A DNA stretch of 64,000 nt from Gnetum montanum (GCA_015680685.1 MNCI01004738.1:541420-605419), one strand, 5' to 3'; shown: positions 46,327 to 59,032, counted from the first letter of the stretch. Notes: generated by a model from the sequence alone, not told the origin. Made by a program: numbers and translations.

Positions 46327-48463
46327 ATGGATTCCCAGAGCCCCATGTTCGACTGCCTTCTCTTTGGTAGGCCTGAATCTGATTGCATCATTATTTGATT
46401 TTGAGTTGCCAATTTCCCAATGATCGTTGATTATGGAGGAAATTTTTGGTTTTTTTTTGTTTTTTTTTTCGTTTTGTATTCTTGTTTTTCAATTTTTTGG
46501 GTTGGGTTGGCAGATTTGGATGATACGTTGTACCCTGTCAGCACTGGAATTGCAGCAGCTTGCAAGAAAAATATTGATGGTCAGTCGTGTATTTTCGTTT
46601 AAAGCAACGTCATATTTGTTTGATCTTTTTTTCTTTTTATTTTTATTTTTGTTTTGCAGGGAGATTTCATAGTGTGGTTGATGCTTGATAATTATTATAA
46701 TTTGCAGATTATTTGGCTCTGAGATTTGGTTTCGGTACAGATAGTGTCTCTGTTCTCCGCAGTGAACTCTATAATAAGTACGGAAGCTCTCTAGTAGGTC
46801 TCAGAGTAAGTTAACTTAATTCCTTGCTTGATCACAGGGAATTTCATTTGATTGAAATATTACCAACGAGGATACACATGATGGTTATTTGTCATATTGC
46901 AAATTTTGTTTTGGGTGATAGAAAGTAATTGGTTGAATATGTCTTTCGGCAGGTTCTTGGTTATGAGATTGATGTTGATGATTACCATAGGTAAGTGAAT
47001 TTTCATCCTTATTTTACCCTTAAAAAATTGATAGGAGGGCAGAGAAATTTTCAGGTTAGAGCCAAAAATTTTCTACTTCTAAGAAAATCTTACATAGATT
47101 CTTACAATTGGTTATAGATTTGTGCATGGAAGATTACCTTACGAATTCATTAAGCCAGACCCTGCATTAAAGAGCATGTTGAAAAGCATGCCTCAAAGAA
47201 AATTGGTGAGAAATCTTTTGATTGCCTTTTTCGATTAATTTATTTAAAATTTTGAAACAAAATTTGGGTTTTTGCATGTGCTACAAAGATATCAAAGTTC
47301 AGCCTTTAGGTATTTGATTTCTTAACTAAATCATCCAATTCTAAGAGAACCTCCGCCGCTCATGCCCTGTTTTCTTACGTGCAGGTTTTCACAAACTCAG
47401 ACAGAGCTCATGCAAAGACTGTGCTGAGGAAGTTGGATTTGGAAGATTGTTTTGAAGATATGATTTGCTTTGAAAGCATTAATAGTGATTATGATGCTGA
47501 AAATTACACTCAGACAACAACCTTGTATATCAAACCATCACCAGAGGCAATGAGGCGTGCCATCGAACTTGCAAATGTTGATCCCCATAAAACTGTAAGT
47601 GTCTGGCCTTTATGAGTTGTAATTCTTTGTACATTCCGTATCCTGTATTTTGTTTTTTTACACTGTTTTGAATCATATTAAATTCATCGTAACGTGCAAT
47701 TGATTTTTAAATGATGATAGAAAGAATAAAGAGCGTTGTAATTTCATTTGGCAAAAAACATAAGGAATTAACAGTAGTATTTGTGTATTTTCAGCTTTTC
47801 TTTGATGATAATCGAAGGAACACAGCAGCAGGAAAGGCTGCTGGGCTCAATACTGTCCTGGTAAGCTACCTATATGCCTCCCTGTATTTTCCAACAAACA
47901 GTTTAATTTTATTGGAGCCATAAAGCATTAAAGAGAGTATTTTAATGGTACAAGAATAAAGCTTTTGAAGTTTACTAGCATATTAGTTTCTTGACAATAA
48001 AAATATTAAATTTCATTAAAACTGAAACTGCTTTGTATTAATGCTCTGCATCCCAAGGATGAATTAGAACAGTTAGTTATAAATGCCAGATCAGTATCCA
48101 AAATTTTTAGACAAACGCCTATATATCTCAGCAACAAATCACATGGACTAAAAATAATTTTATGAGGAATATTTCATTGCTTATGGGTAATTCAAATAGC
48201 TCTCACTTCTTCAGGGTTGGAATTTGTTTTGGTTTAACTATGTTTTAAAGGTAATCATAACAGTCACTTCGTTACTTTGTTTTCTGAAGGTTGGCTCTGC
48301 TACTACGAGTGATGTAGCTGACTATTGGTTGCAAAGTGTCCATGATGTAAGCCAAGTCATACCTGAAATTTGGAATAGCTCAATCATGAGCTCAGGGCAC
48401 GAGAAGCCTTCATGCTCCATCGAGACAGTGGATTCTTTTGAAGCTGCTGCAGTGGTGGCCTGA
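46327..48463 (+). CDS. HAD-family hydrolase, pyrimidine 5'-nucleotidase-like (Sdt1-like)
   Basis: Eight coding exons by GT-AG joins: 46327-46366, 46514-46579, 46708-46805, 46953-46990, 47118-47205, 47385-47594, 47795-47860, 48290-48463; 780 nt, 259 residues, no stop or frameshift. HAD motifs are complete: FDLDDTLYP (residues 13-21; nucleophile D14, acid/base D16), VFTNS (111-115), Lys160 in YIKPSPEAM, and FFDDNRRN (182-189; D184, D185 for Mg2+). LRVLGYEIDVDDYHRFVHG forms part of the cap region. Family members dephosphorylate nucleotide monophosphates in soluble compartments; the substrate here is not shown by sequence. The N-terminus before motif I is short (12 residues), with no targeting peptide evident. 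Intron sizes are 127-429 bp. It is the only intact host gene found. Confidence 0.93.
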
Positions 48464-49521
48464 AACTTGAACACCCAAAGGCCATTTTGGTCATGGTTAT
48501 TATGTACGTCATCTGGTCTATCTTCCTTGTCTAAATCAAATTCCCTGTACAAACAAAATGTCTTCAAACAAAAAGAAAAGAAAAAACTGAACATGGGAGT
48601 ACTATGGAGTCTCAAAGCAAGTGTCCTAGTACTTTCGAACAAAAAAAGCTGTTTAAATGGTCGTTGCAAAATGAAGAATGTATAAATTGTTGTTCACTAA
48701 GTACCTTGCATTTACTTTGACGAGAGAAGTTAACTTTTTATGTTTACTTGGTTCTTACCTTGTTGCTGATTAAATCAACAATGATGTAACATTTTGTAAT
48801 TAGCGATATTCCTTTTCTCGATGTTAAAATGCATTTGTAAATGACCAATGTCTACATATTGAATTTAAAAGTAAGTTCTCTTTCATCATATCCAGGGAAG
48901 ATGCTAGGGATCTTTTTGCTCACTAAAGCATTTTATTAGGTCCATGAAAACCTATGAAACTATTGAACAAAGTCTAATTTGTATTCATTTAAATTTCCTC
49001 TTGGGAGTAGTTATGTAAACAAGAAGTTAATTGCTCTAGATAAATGATTTTACTAGCATCTTAAGCTTACATTCTTTGATGAAGTAATCTTGTAGGATTG
49101 TTAGAATTTAAATTGTCACTATCTATGCTCTTAGGTCACAATCAACATATTACTTTGGTAAAATATAAGTAATAATAAAAAAATTGTAACTCAAGCATAA
49201 TTTACATTCACAACTTGCTACCTACAAAGCAACAAGCTTACTAACTAAACTATTCTTTCATTGTCAATATAGTTTTAACATAGTACGTGGGTGTAGGAGG
49301 GTTATCAAAACCAAAACTATAAGATGGGGACGTTTTGTTAGAACCAAAAACAAAACTAGAACTAGAGGATAGTATGTACCCTTGGACACATAGGCAATAT
49401 GAAACTTTCATAGAATTAGAGTTGAGACACTATTATATGCTCTATGGTTTTTGAAGTTTTATCTATCTCAAGGGTTTCTTGTGAAATTATGTGGTAGAAC
49501 TTTTTTCTTTCTTTCTTTTTG
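48464..49521. other. 3' flank of the host gene
   Basis: The 3' UTR probably ends somewhere in 48680-48850, but no single polyadenylation signal stands out. The rest is AT-rich without features up to the target-site duplication of D. Confidence 0.45.
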
Positions 49522-49526
49522 GCAAG

Positions 49527-50414
49527 TCATGAAGTGTCATTAGTCGATGCATCAACTAGGCCGCGTATACGGGGCCGCGTCGATGCGGCCCCGTCGACGC
49601 AGCCTTCCATGTGTCGACATGGCCCCGTTTACGCGAAGCGTATTTCGGCCTATAAATAAGAGGGCCTTCCGCCTCATTTAGGCATCTTTTAGTCAGTTAT
49701 AGCAAAGCTCTTGCAATTTGTTCCCCCAAGAGATAGAATATTTGCCAAGTGCCCATAGTAGGTATAAGAAAAGTGACCGGCTCTTTATTCGAGCGTTGAT
49801 GTATCTGAGCCCATTAGCATGGCGACAATAAAGACGAACTCTTCAAGCTTTCCTTGCAGCATTTGGACTTAGTCATTTAATGCATTCAATAGCTTAATAT
49901 TTATATGCTTTGATAATTACTTAAGTTTCTCTTATTATTAGTTTAATTGCTACCGTTCATTCATTGCTCAAAGAAACCATAAGTACGACCATCTCGAATG
50001 CAAACCCAACACTTGGTAACCCAGTGACACTTAACGTCTGGTAGCCCAGTAGTGTTTAGGGGATGCTCAGAACATGCCCGGAAGATGGGATCAGATACTT
50101 ATGCTAGGAATAGTTAAGATATAGATTAGGATAATCGTAGATTAGATAATATTTCATTCCTTACTTTTCATACCTTAATTAGATGCTAAAAGATAAAGTA
50201 AAAAGTATAAAAATCAGTTGCCTCAATCTCACTTAACCATTGCCATTAGATACTCACAAGTGAGGTTGAGAAGACAATGACCGTTCTAACCCAAGGTTTT
50301 GTTGGTTAGAGTCTAGTGTATGTTAAGTGCTTACAGTCTACGGAATTCGACCGAGTTGCGTGTGAATGCTCGTGATTTGTATGGTTGGGCGTAGGGGTAC
50401 CTAGCCACTCATCA
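49527..50414 (+). repeat. 5' LTR of element D
   Basis: 888 bp; the first bases read TCATGAAG (TGATGAAG in the 3' LTR), end CTCATCA. It is 13 bp shorter than the 3' LTR, which agrees with one missing 14-bp array unit. Confidence 0.92.
49543..49658 (+). promoter_or_regulatory. U3 promoter of D: phased GTCGAC/GTATAC boxes plus TATA
   Basis: Boxes at 49543 GTCGAT, 49551 ATCAAC, 49565 GTATAC, 49579 GTCGAT, 49593 GTCGAC, 49613 GTCGAC, 49627 GTTTAC; steps 8, 14, 14, 14, 20, 14. TATAAATA at 49651 starts 24 bp after the last box start. The 8-bp spacers are GC-rich (GGGGCCGC, GCGGCCCC). Confidence 0.75.
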
Positions 50415-50415
50415 T

Positions 50416-50433
50416 TGGTGCCCTTGCTGGGGA
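50416..50433 (+). other. Primer binding site of D (tRNA-Asp)
   Basis: TGGTGCCCTTGCTGGGGA, three changes from the tRNA-Asp complement, one base after the LTR. Confidence 0.8.
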
Positions 50434-50575
50434 CTATTAGTCTTACATGCGTCATCTGACCTTAGTGAAATTATCATTCAAGTCGTTGGAACGGACCCAG
50501 GATAGAAACATTTATGCATGCTAGGCGGATTTAAGGAAAAGGTACATCGATTACATGGACCATCTAACGTCCAAC

Positions 50576-53500
50576 ATGTCTTCTCACAGGAAAGAGGTAT
50601 CCAACCCACTAGTGCCACAAGAATGTCAGGTGGTGTACAAGCATCTTGATGATTATGTCCCTGACTTCACTTCTTCCTACATCAGGATGAGCATTTATGA
50701 TGGTGGGACATGGAGGACAACATTGTACTACCACTCGATTGATCAGCTCCTGCAATGCTATTTCACAATCTTGGTAGACTAGGCATCCATGACCATGGAG
50801 TGGAGTATGTCATGGAGGACCATGACTACCGGGACTATTGTCCTACTGAGGCTCAACAAGCATGAGACCAGCAACAGGCAGAAAGATATGAACACTTGAA
50901 GGGGAAACAATTCAGTAACCCCTTATTCTCGCAAGGGCTATAGGACGATGGGGATCCCATCTTTCATGACACCCATTTGACCGAACTTCCCCTGGGGTAG
51001 CAGATCCTTTAGTCCATTATTAAGAACAAGCTTCTAAGTGACCAAGATCCTCAAGGGGATGGAGGGTCACATAGCAAGGATGGGCAGGATGATTGAGGCT
51101 GTCATCAGGGTAGAGGGGGAGATCCACACTGAAGCGGTGGTGATACCTCTCCTTCTTCTCCATCCTCTTGCTCTCCTATACCTTCATCCAGCTTAGGCTT
51201 TGATTGTAATCAGGGTAGAAAGGAGTGAAAGGATGGTGGTCAAAAGGTTCAGAAGGGATAACGTGAGGAAATGCGCAACCAATGGCGCGATGCTTGCCAG
51301 CATGAAAGGAGGGTTAGTTAGAATCATCACAGACATCATGGTCCTCAGCAGGACTATGACTCGGATGAGCCATTGTTGGCTACTCGGAGCATGCTCCAGA
51401 TTGTCGAGGCAGTCCAGATCCCTAGTAGGCACGTAAAGGATAGCCGGATCAAGTGCGTTGATATGAAAAAAATCCCTAGATTTGAAGGGGAATACAACTG
51501 TGATATGCAAACTCACTTGCAGGAGTTCCATGACGCCTACACCCTGCAGAACATTGACAATGATTGGTAGAAGCTGAAGCTGTTCCCTCGCACACTCATC
51601 AAGGAAGTAGAAAACTGGTACTGGTCCTTGGAGCCGGAATCAATTAGAAGATGGAGTACGATGCTTGAGATTTTCAATGACAAATATCAAACGTACTCCA
51701 GAGTGGCAAACCTGAGATGTTAGATCCAAGGGTGGAAACAAGGTAATCATTAACCCTTGGATGTAGCCATGAGTAGATACTATTCACTGCTACATCAGTG
51801 CCCTGGTCATGACTACTCTCAGTAGGCACAACTTCACCACATCATTGATGGGCTTCATTTTGAGACACGAAAGACCCTTGGCGTGTATGACCAAGGATGA
51901 CTATCAGAGCTAAGGGCCCATTAGTTGTAGCACCTCATTGAACAGGTGGCCAAAGAGGAAAGGGAACTCAGAAAGAAGGAGAATGTAGAAGAATTCAGTT
52001 GGGATCCTTCCCTCAAAGAAAGGGAAGTTCGATTTTATGAATATGAGGAGGAATCACCACTGGAACCAGCAGTGAATCGAAAAACCTTGCCATTGCAAAA
52101 GTTTGCATCTAAAATTTCTGCAAAGGTTGATAAGATGTGGGACTCTTTGGATGAAAAATTCCAAAGTGTGCTAAAAATTGCAAAAGAGTCCAAAGAACAA
52201 GGTAATGATCGCGATTGATGCAGGAAGAAGGAAGCTGGATGTGCCCAATATAGGGGAAAGGGCAAAGTTGCTGTAGTAGAGCAGGTTGCAGACTCTGACA
52301 CTAAGGAGGATGATGAATGTGGCATATGCCAATATGAACATCCTAAGGGATGTTTTCATGTGGTGTCACATCTTCAAGAGTCTAAGGTGTACGCATTGAA
52401 TCCTTGCTTGGCGAAGAGGCAAAAACCCCAAAGGTTGCCTTACCCACAAGGCAACCCAAGGTAGTTCCACCAGTAGCAAGGGTATTATCCAAGTGGAACA
52501 CCATTGCAACCATATGAATACTTCCAACAGTGGAAGCACCCACAAGTGTGGGGGATGCCACCTCCAAGGTAGTAGTGCCCTTACAAATAGCCAGATCCCT
52601 ATGGGTACTACGTTCAGCAACCAGTCTCTCCATGGGACTCTTCTAGTCATGCAGCATTTCAAAGTTATTACCACCCCCCGGAATATTTTCAGCCTCAATC
52701 TCCATCACCTAGGGGGGAAAACCCACATCTCTTCTATCCTCCATCACCTTCTCCTACCACTCCTCCAACATCCCACTCAGCTGCCACTTCACTGATGCAG
52801 GGAGAGATACCACCACAGCCACAGCAACACAACGTTGTGAAGGCTATCAACATACAACCAGCTCCTTAGCCGAGTGGATCGAAAACCAAGTCACAGAAAC
52901 GTCCCTTTTTCCAGCCCAATCATGTACGCACATGCTCGCACCCACCAGTGGCTAGTGCCTCTGAACCTCAAACCATCTCTACTATCCCACCGCTCGAGCA
53001 GCCTTCAAGCCCACTTCACTCCAACGTCCAAACAGTCATGCTCATACATGCCATGACCAATTGGATAAAGGCAGGTCACCTTCCCTAAAAATTGACTGAT
53101 CCGAGAAGTCCCCTCATCCATCTTCAGGTGGCAGGAAATGAGCCTTGTAAAGCTCTTCTGGACTCAGGATCAGGAGTGAATTTGATCTCTCATGACATGT
53201 ACAAGAATTGGAACTTTCCCCCATTAAAGAAGAGTAACATCAGGCTCGAATTGGCAGACCAATCCATCATTATTTCCTTGGGAGTGGTGGAGGACATTGT
53301 AACCACCATTTGTGGGTGGTCCTATCTTGTTGATTTCCTTGTCATTTGTGTAGAGAATTGCAGGGGGGACTTCCTAATCATAATGGGAAGGGCTTGGTTG
53401 AGCATGGTGGATGCAAATCTAGGACTCTGAGATCTTTCCCTTGAAATTTCAAAGGAAAATCCTTTTGAAAAGATCGAGAAGAAGCACGTTCCATGCATCA

Positions 53501-53886
53501 CGTACAGTGACTCAGAGTGCAACTGTGTGTAGCAGTTATGGTTTGCTAAGTGGACATCTATCCAAGCATGCATTTGGTGTACCAAAGAATCACCAATTCA
53601 ACAATGCCTGTACGCAGTAGCCACAAAACAAGTGGGCACCCAGTGGCTGACAACTGACCCTGCTAGCAACGCAATGTGCATGGAACCATTTGAGGGGCTT
53701 GTAAGAGCCTATGTAGAATGCATGGATGAAATGGAAGAGGTTCATCAATGGATCCCTGCTGTTGATGACCATGGTGAATGGGGAAAGTTGCAAACCCCTG
53801 CAAGCTTCAAACAAGAGCCCTTGGAACTCAAACCTTTCCATGGGCCTCACCTAACCAAGGATGCCACCTCATCATCACCAGGATAG
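50576..53886 (+). pseudogene. gag-pro: Gag-protease polyprotein of D, fused to a pol tail
   Basis: The start ATG (50576, MSSHRKEVSNP) matches E. The first frame ends at 50782; the frame then changes, and from about 51370 one frame runs to 53886 with roughly 20 stops. Parts: capsid (FEGEYNCDMQTHLQEF, PLDVAMSRYYSLL, CPGHDYS), zinc-knuckle-like CGICQYEHPKGC (52322), Pro/Gln-rich tail, retropepsin-like protease (LLDSGSGVNLIS at 53155, IIMGRAWLS at 53380). Without RT or integrase the frame then gives LELKPFHGPHL and ends like the integrase end of H (IKPFHELKP). This looks like an in-frame deletion of the middle of pol. Confidence 0.82.
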
Positions 53887-55468
53887 CCTTGCTCCATTTT
53901 TCGTGTCTCCTCCTTTCCACCTAGTCGTGGGGGAGATCGTCATCCCTATTAACCCATTCTACTACACCCCTCACCGCTTTGTAATTTTTTTTACACTTTT
54001 TGTTTTTCAACATTATTTATACATTTGCCAATTCTTATTATTTTTTCCCCTTCTTTACTTATTTTCCATTTCTTTGTATGTGTTTCATTTTTCACGTGAT
54101 CGCTAATGTGTCGTCTTATTGTGATCAGGCGTCTGGCACAGATGGTTTTCGTTGCGATGGGTAATGTGCAATAGTCCACCTAGCTATCTGGCTCCTGCCC
54201 TCGCATGGTTATCCTTGGACTTTATGTCTATTTTCAGCTCATAAACCTGGAAGTGAGTCCATGTCATCCACCCATTCACCCACTCCATGGTTTTCCTTAT
54301 GTTGAGAACATGCAATCCCTTCAATTAAAAACATTGTAATTAATGTGTGACTTGTGTAGTTCCTAGACTCGAGGATGATCCAATGGTTTGAATCGGGTGT
54401 GACTTCAAGGGGAATGCAACATTTGTCACTCTCTCTTGTTCCTTGGGCTGCTGTTGTGTCCTTACGGATTTCCTACCACTCCATGTTCTTCTCTCCATGG
54501 AAGCTTCTTGGAAGTTCAACCTTGCATGGTGTGGTCCTTACCAAAAAATAAAAAATAAATAAACATAAGTATTAAAGCACACCCCTTGGTCGAATGCATG
54601 TGAACATGCATGGGTCTTTGCATGGTGTGGTTCCCCCCAAAAAGAAAAAAAATCTTGACATCACTATGTGGGAATTCAAAGCACACCCCTTAGACTACCT
54701 CTCACTGGCCACAAGCACTGGTTATGGGACTTCCTTTAGCCCCTTTAACTTTGTCCTATTTCACTTCCTTTCTCTCACATTTGTTGGAGTGGTGGTTCTC
54801 TGTGGGTGCATTCCTGCTTCTGTGGGGGATGGCTGGGGCTTCATGTGTTGCTACGATGTTATTGTATGCGGATGGTTTTGGGTCTAAACTCAAGAAAGGT
54901 TCTACCAGGTCACTTAACCACAAATGCACATGGGGTTTCATGTGACCGACGATTGGAATTCCATTTTCTCGTTTCTCTCATCACCCAGTTCCCTCTGTAA
55001 CTCACCTTATTGCCTATCTTATGTTGGGAAAGTTCATTGTGGTTTCCATGGGCTTCTTATGCCATGGTGGGATCTCTTGGGTAGGAGTCTTAACTAGTGA
55101 ACACCACTTCTTGGCCCCAGGGCCCACGAACCCTGGTGTTAAGGATATGCAGGGGCTACTAAGGCTATTGCCTACTATGGGGAGGATCCACTTGCATATT
55201 CTTAGTCTTGCTTGTTAAGTCTCCCATCCTTTGGATTTCGTGGTTGATTATTTTTAGGGTCCCCTTGCTCGATTTCTTCCCTACGAAGTTCTTTTGCATA
55301 ATCTTCTCCTATTTTTGACTCTTTTTTGAGCCCTAATTACCTTCCTCCTATCCTCAGCCATGATTGGGCCTCTCACATGCTTCAACCACCCCAATTTGGT
55401 GTTTCAAATTCATCATTTTGGGCTTTTTCCGAGTTGGTCAACGCTGGTCAACAGGTGCAAACCCCTGC
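53887..55468 (+). other. Non-coding tract of D between gag-protease and internal promoter
   Basis: It begins with a polypurine-like TAGTCGTGGGGGAGAT (53923-53938) and then matches H 13831-15200. A-rich runs lie at 54542 and 54640. Short frames (for example 54594-54887) are not conserved in H. Confidence 0.6.
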
Positions 55469-55527
55469 GTATACGGGGCCTCATATATGCGGCCCCATCG
55501 ACACAGTGCCCAACCCCGATATATATG
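55469..55527 (+). promoter_or_regulatory. Internal promoter-like module upstream of ORF2 in D
   Basis: GTATAC at 55469, ATATAT at 55483 and ATCGAC at 55497 (steps 14, 14), with GGGGCCTC and GCGGCCCC spacers like the LTR of D. TATATATG starts at 55520, 23 bp after the last box start. This copy has the D-type hexamers, whereas the copy in B has B-type hexamers. Confidence 0.6.
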
Positions 55528-55679
55528 GTCATTGCACTTCACATTTTCATCATTTGGAATCCAAATTGGGGGAAGATTTTGCCATTTTTTCTGCCCAACT
55601 CTTCCCTACGCACCTACGTTCTATCATGCGTCCACATCAACCGATCCTTGCCCTTTTAAGCAACCGAAGGTATGCTCTC

Positions 55680-55703
55680 AGTCGTGGGGGGGGGGGGGGG
55701 GGG
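55680..55703 (+). repeat. Polypurine-like motif expanded to 18 G
   Basis: AGTCGTG followed by a G run (55686-55703). The same place in B reads AGTCGTGGGGGAGGGA. The G run could have grown by slippage and could form a G-quadruplex; its exact length may be a sequencing artefact. Confidence 0.75.
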
Positions 55704-55939
55704 CGTGAAGCCTCTGTTTAGTTAATTAATTAATTAATTAGTTAGTTAATTAAGACTTTGCAGCTCTAAGGGAAGAAACGAAAACAACCGTTTAAACTTC
55801 AACTCATCCTTTGTTGTTTTTGGTTTTAACACATTAATTAACACTCCAGGGGACTTAATGGATTGTCTGTGCCAACAACATAACCTAGTCAAATTGAGAA
55901 GGTGTATAAGGACCATTTTAAGCTACTTATGCACAATCT

Positions 55940-55967
55940 AATGGATGGTTATGTTTGATTGTAGATG
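55940..55967 (+). promoter_or_regulatory. Splice-acceptor-like context of the ORF2 start in D
   Basis: CAATCTAATGG (possible branch point) is followed by TATGTTTGATTGTAG and the ATG at 55965. The TAG is directly before the start codon, as in C. Confidence 0.5.
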
Positions 55968-58817
55968 GCACCCAAACCGAGGCATCCAAGGGGTGAATGA
56001 CCATCACAACCGAGGGACAAGCGCCCATGCATAGGAAGGGGACGAGGCATGCAACAGTCAGAGCACATGAAGGGCTCTCATGCAACTGGCCCCCTCCACA
56101 AAGGACCTGATGTGGAATCTGTCCATCAGATTCTCAAAGAGGAGATTCTCGGTGAGCAATCGCAAGGGGATGAGACTTCAGGGATAGCACCACAGCTTGA
56201 GGTTACCTTGACCTAGGCCTGTCTTGATGCTATCAAGCTACGTGAAGTACAAAAGATGGTCCTCCAAGAGCTAAACTTTGGACCATTCCTTGAGAGCGCT
56301 CTAGAAGAAGTAAGGCTTCAACTGCAAAGCTCTTCGATGTGGCCAATCATCACAACCAGTGGTGAATCGTACTTAGGCGAGACTTATCTTTTCTGGACGA
56401 ATCGGCAACGGGGGTCCAGAGTAAGGATCAAAGACATTTATGTCTCTTACTCTTCAGAGGCAATAGCGCAGGATTTTGGGTTGCTCGAGATCAAAGCAGA
56501 TGTGGTGGAGATTCCAAAACAAGCTGACCCAGAGGTGGCGGAATGGACCAAACGGTGCTATGGGGTAGCGTGTAAGGAATTCGGATCTCAAACCACGGCA
56601 AAGAGGGTGTACTCAAAGATTTCATCTTACCACTTGAACCCAATGATAAGACCTAGCAAAATCACCACCTTCTCCGCTTGTGCGTGTGCTACCTTGAGTA
56701 GGAAATTCCCAATGAGTCTTCCATAGCTGTTGTTCTTAGAGATTGAAAAGAGGTTCGCTAAGGGCGAATGTGAAAGAAGAGCTCTTCCCTTTCCTTGCCT
56801 CATTTGACATTTGTGCAGATGGGCAGGGATAGCACAGTACTCCAATGATATAATACGGCATGCCTGGATTTCCTCCTAGCAGGAAATGATGAAGGATAAA
56901 ACTCCTGCCACCACACAGACATAGGAGGAGCAGTAAACACCTCCACCACTTACACAAAAAACAAGGCCAAGTTTGCAAACCATTGTAGAACACATTTGAT
57001 TGATCCAACAAATGCTCTTGAGCTAGCAAGAGCAATCTTGCAGGATTGGTGGAGGAGAAGACCCTTCAGTCTATCACCCTGTAATGATCCACTTGGAGAG
57101 AGTGGCTCAATCAGTTAGCTTGCTTGAAAGAGTAGGGTCGATGTTCTCCGTAGCCCGAATGCAAGTACTTGCATGAACAGATCCTAGTGTCCAAGAGGTA
57201 ACAGTGTCCACACAACAGTTATTTTCTAAAATTTCTGGGAATGCTGCTACCTTTTTGGTACACTTGGAAGATGGTCAGGGGGCAACAATCCTGGTGATGC
57301 AGCACCATTGATAGGAGACTGCGGTCGAAGTGGTTGCTGATACAATTGCTATGGCTCTCAATGCACCGGTAGCACCTGTACTAAACGTTCATGGACTACA
57401 AGATGTACAATCATCTGCTGGAACTTCGCGTAGCAATATTGATGCAGCCCAACATAAGGAGTTATTGGATCGACTGGTGGGGACCAAGAAACCGCTTCTG
57501 GATGTCTTTGACCTTTCGGACAACATTACTGCAACCTAGTCAGAGCTTCTCTCAACAAGGGGTAAGAGCCTTATTTTGGAAGGGTAACTTGAAGCTACTA
57601 AAGCCGCTTGTCAATGCTTGGCAACGGAAGTAGCCCAATTAAGAGCCCAACTTGCTGATCCAACCATCCTCAACTACGAAATCACCAGAGATAAAGCTTT
57701 TTAACAATTTCAATTGAAACTTTAGATCATTGAGGATGTGTGAGAGTTGGTAATCTTCGATGAGTCCTTGGTAGATGTTTGAGCATATCATTTATACAAG
57801 AACTTGGTGGAGGTTCGCCAGGAGAATGTCCAATTGACCGCGGAGGTTCATCACTTGTGCAATGTTGGTGCAGAAAATGAACACATGAAAAATTTTATCC
57901 ACCAATAGTAGGAAGAACTAGCTAGGGTGAATGCTGATGTAAGAAGATTGGCCGCTGAGAACCAAAATCTATCAATGGAGGAGGTTTGGGCATTGCGACA
58001 GAAATCTACAATTGAAATTGCCGGTTGGAAGAATGAGGCCCTAAAATTTGAAAACATCAAAAATCATTACAAAGACCAAGTGGGATTACAAAAGGAAGTA
58101 AAAAAAAAGTAGATTCAGGTCGCAAAGGCCAAAATGAAGTAAGAGCTCCAACAACTCCGAGAAGGAGGCGACGTATGGCAACCTATCTTTGATGGGTTGA
58201 ATGACTACAATCAAGTTGAAATCTTCCTTAAGGAGCTGCAGATTGAGGAGATGATAGAATATATGGAGCTTGCCAACCTTCGCTATGCAAACCTGGCTAT
58301 GCTCATAGCTGGGAGACCATGGTCAGAGTTGGAAAAGCAAGTGGCCGCCTCATATTCTCTATACGAGGGAGAGTTCTAGGCGCATAAAGCAACAAAGCAA
58401 AAATTGGAAATAGCAAACGTAGAACTCAAGGTTCTCTGCACATGATTTGAAGGACAACATAAAATCTTGGAGAACCTAGGCCATTGAATGAATGACTACC
58501 AGCAACTGTAGGCATTAATTCGAGCATTCGACATCGAACGAAAGAAATTCTTAGCCTGGTTTGTCAACCTAAAAGTACTCTTCTTGGTGCTGCCATGTCC
58601 TTGGGAGGTTCCATTTCTAGCACACATTGGTGAAGCTGCCTGGACAGTGAATGATCCCAAAAGAAAAGAAGAAAAAATGAGGGCTCTCTTGGAGGCTTTC
58701 TAGCTACCTCCAGAAGTTGCAGCTACTATGGGACAGCCATCATTCGTGCCACCACCATCGCATGGGCCAGAAGCTGGTGAAGGTCTGTTGGAAGCACTGC
58801 CCCCAAGGACAGTGTGA
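55965..58817 (+). pseudogene. ORF2 protein of element D (env-position, coiled-coil)
   Basis: One frame of 950 codons with over 15 in-frame stops and no frameshift, co-linear with ORF2 of B. It starts MAPKPRHPRGE. Residues 98-300 form the folded domain (SSMWPIITTSGESYLGETYL, then VRIKDIYVSYSSEAIAQDFGL, then ALPFPCLI, then LCRWAGI), loosely like the putative plant transposon protein domain. Residues 455-525 are a linker, and 620-840 are coiled coil with EYMELANLRYANLAML at residue 765. A Pro-rich end (PPPSHGPEAGEG) follows. No signal peptide or transmembrane segment is seen. It lies after its own promoter-like module and acceptor-like site. Function unknown. Confidence 0.75.
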
Positions 58818-59032
58818 TCTTCTCCAAAAATTTTGTGCATCATTCTACACGGTAGAGACTTCAAGACTAGCAAGGTGTTCAATTTTATCTCTAAACACCA
58901 CCAATTTTTGTAACTTTTCCTTCTTTGTAACACGGGCACTTGGTCAAATTGATGTTGTGTCATGTGTGTGTTATGTGTGTGTCAAGTCATGTGCATTGTA
59001 AATAAAAGCCCATACCTTCCAAATTGTAGAGT

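Noticed and set aside
54594-55721. Cluster of plus-strand frames of 60-130 codons in D
   Set aside because: They overlap in all three phases, are not conserved in H, and cover the internal promoter module and the G run.
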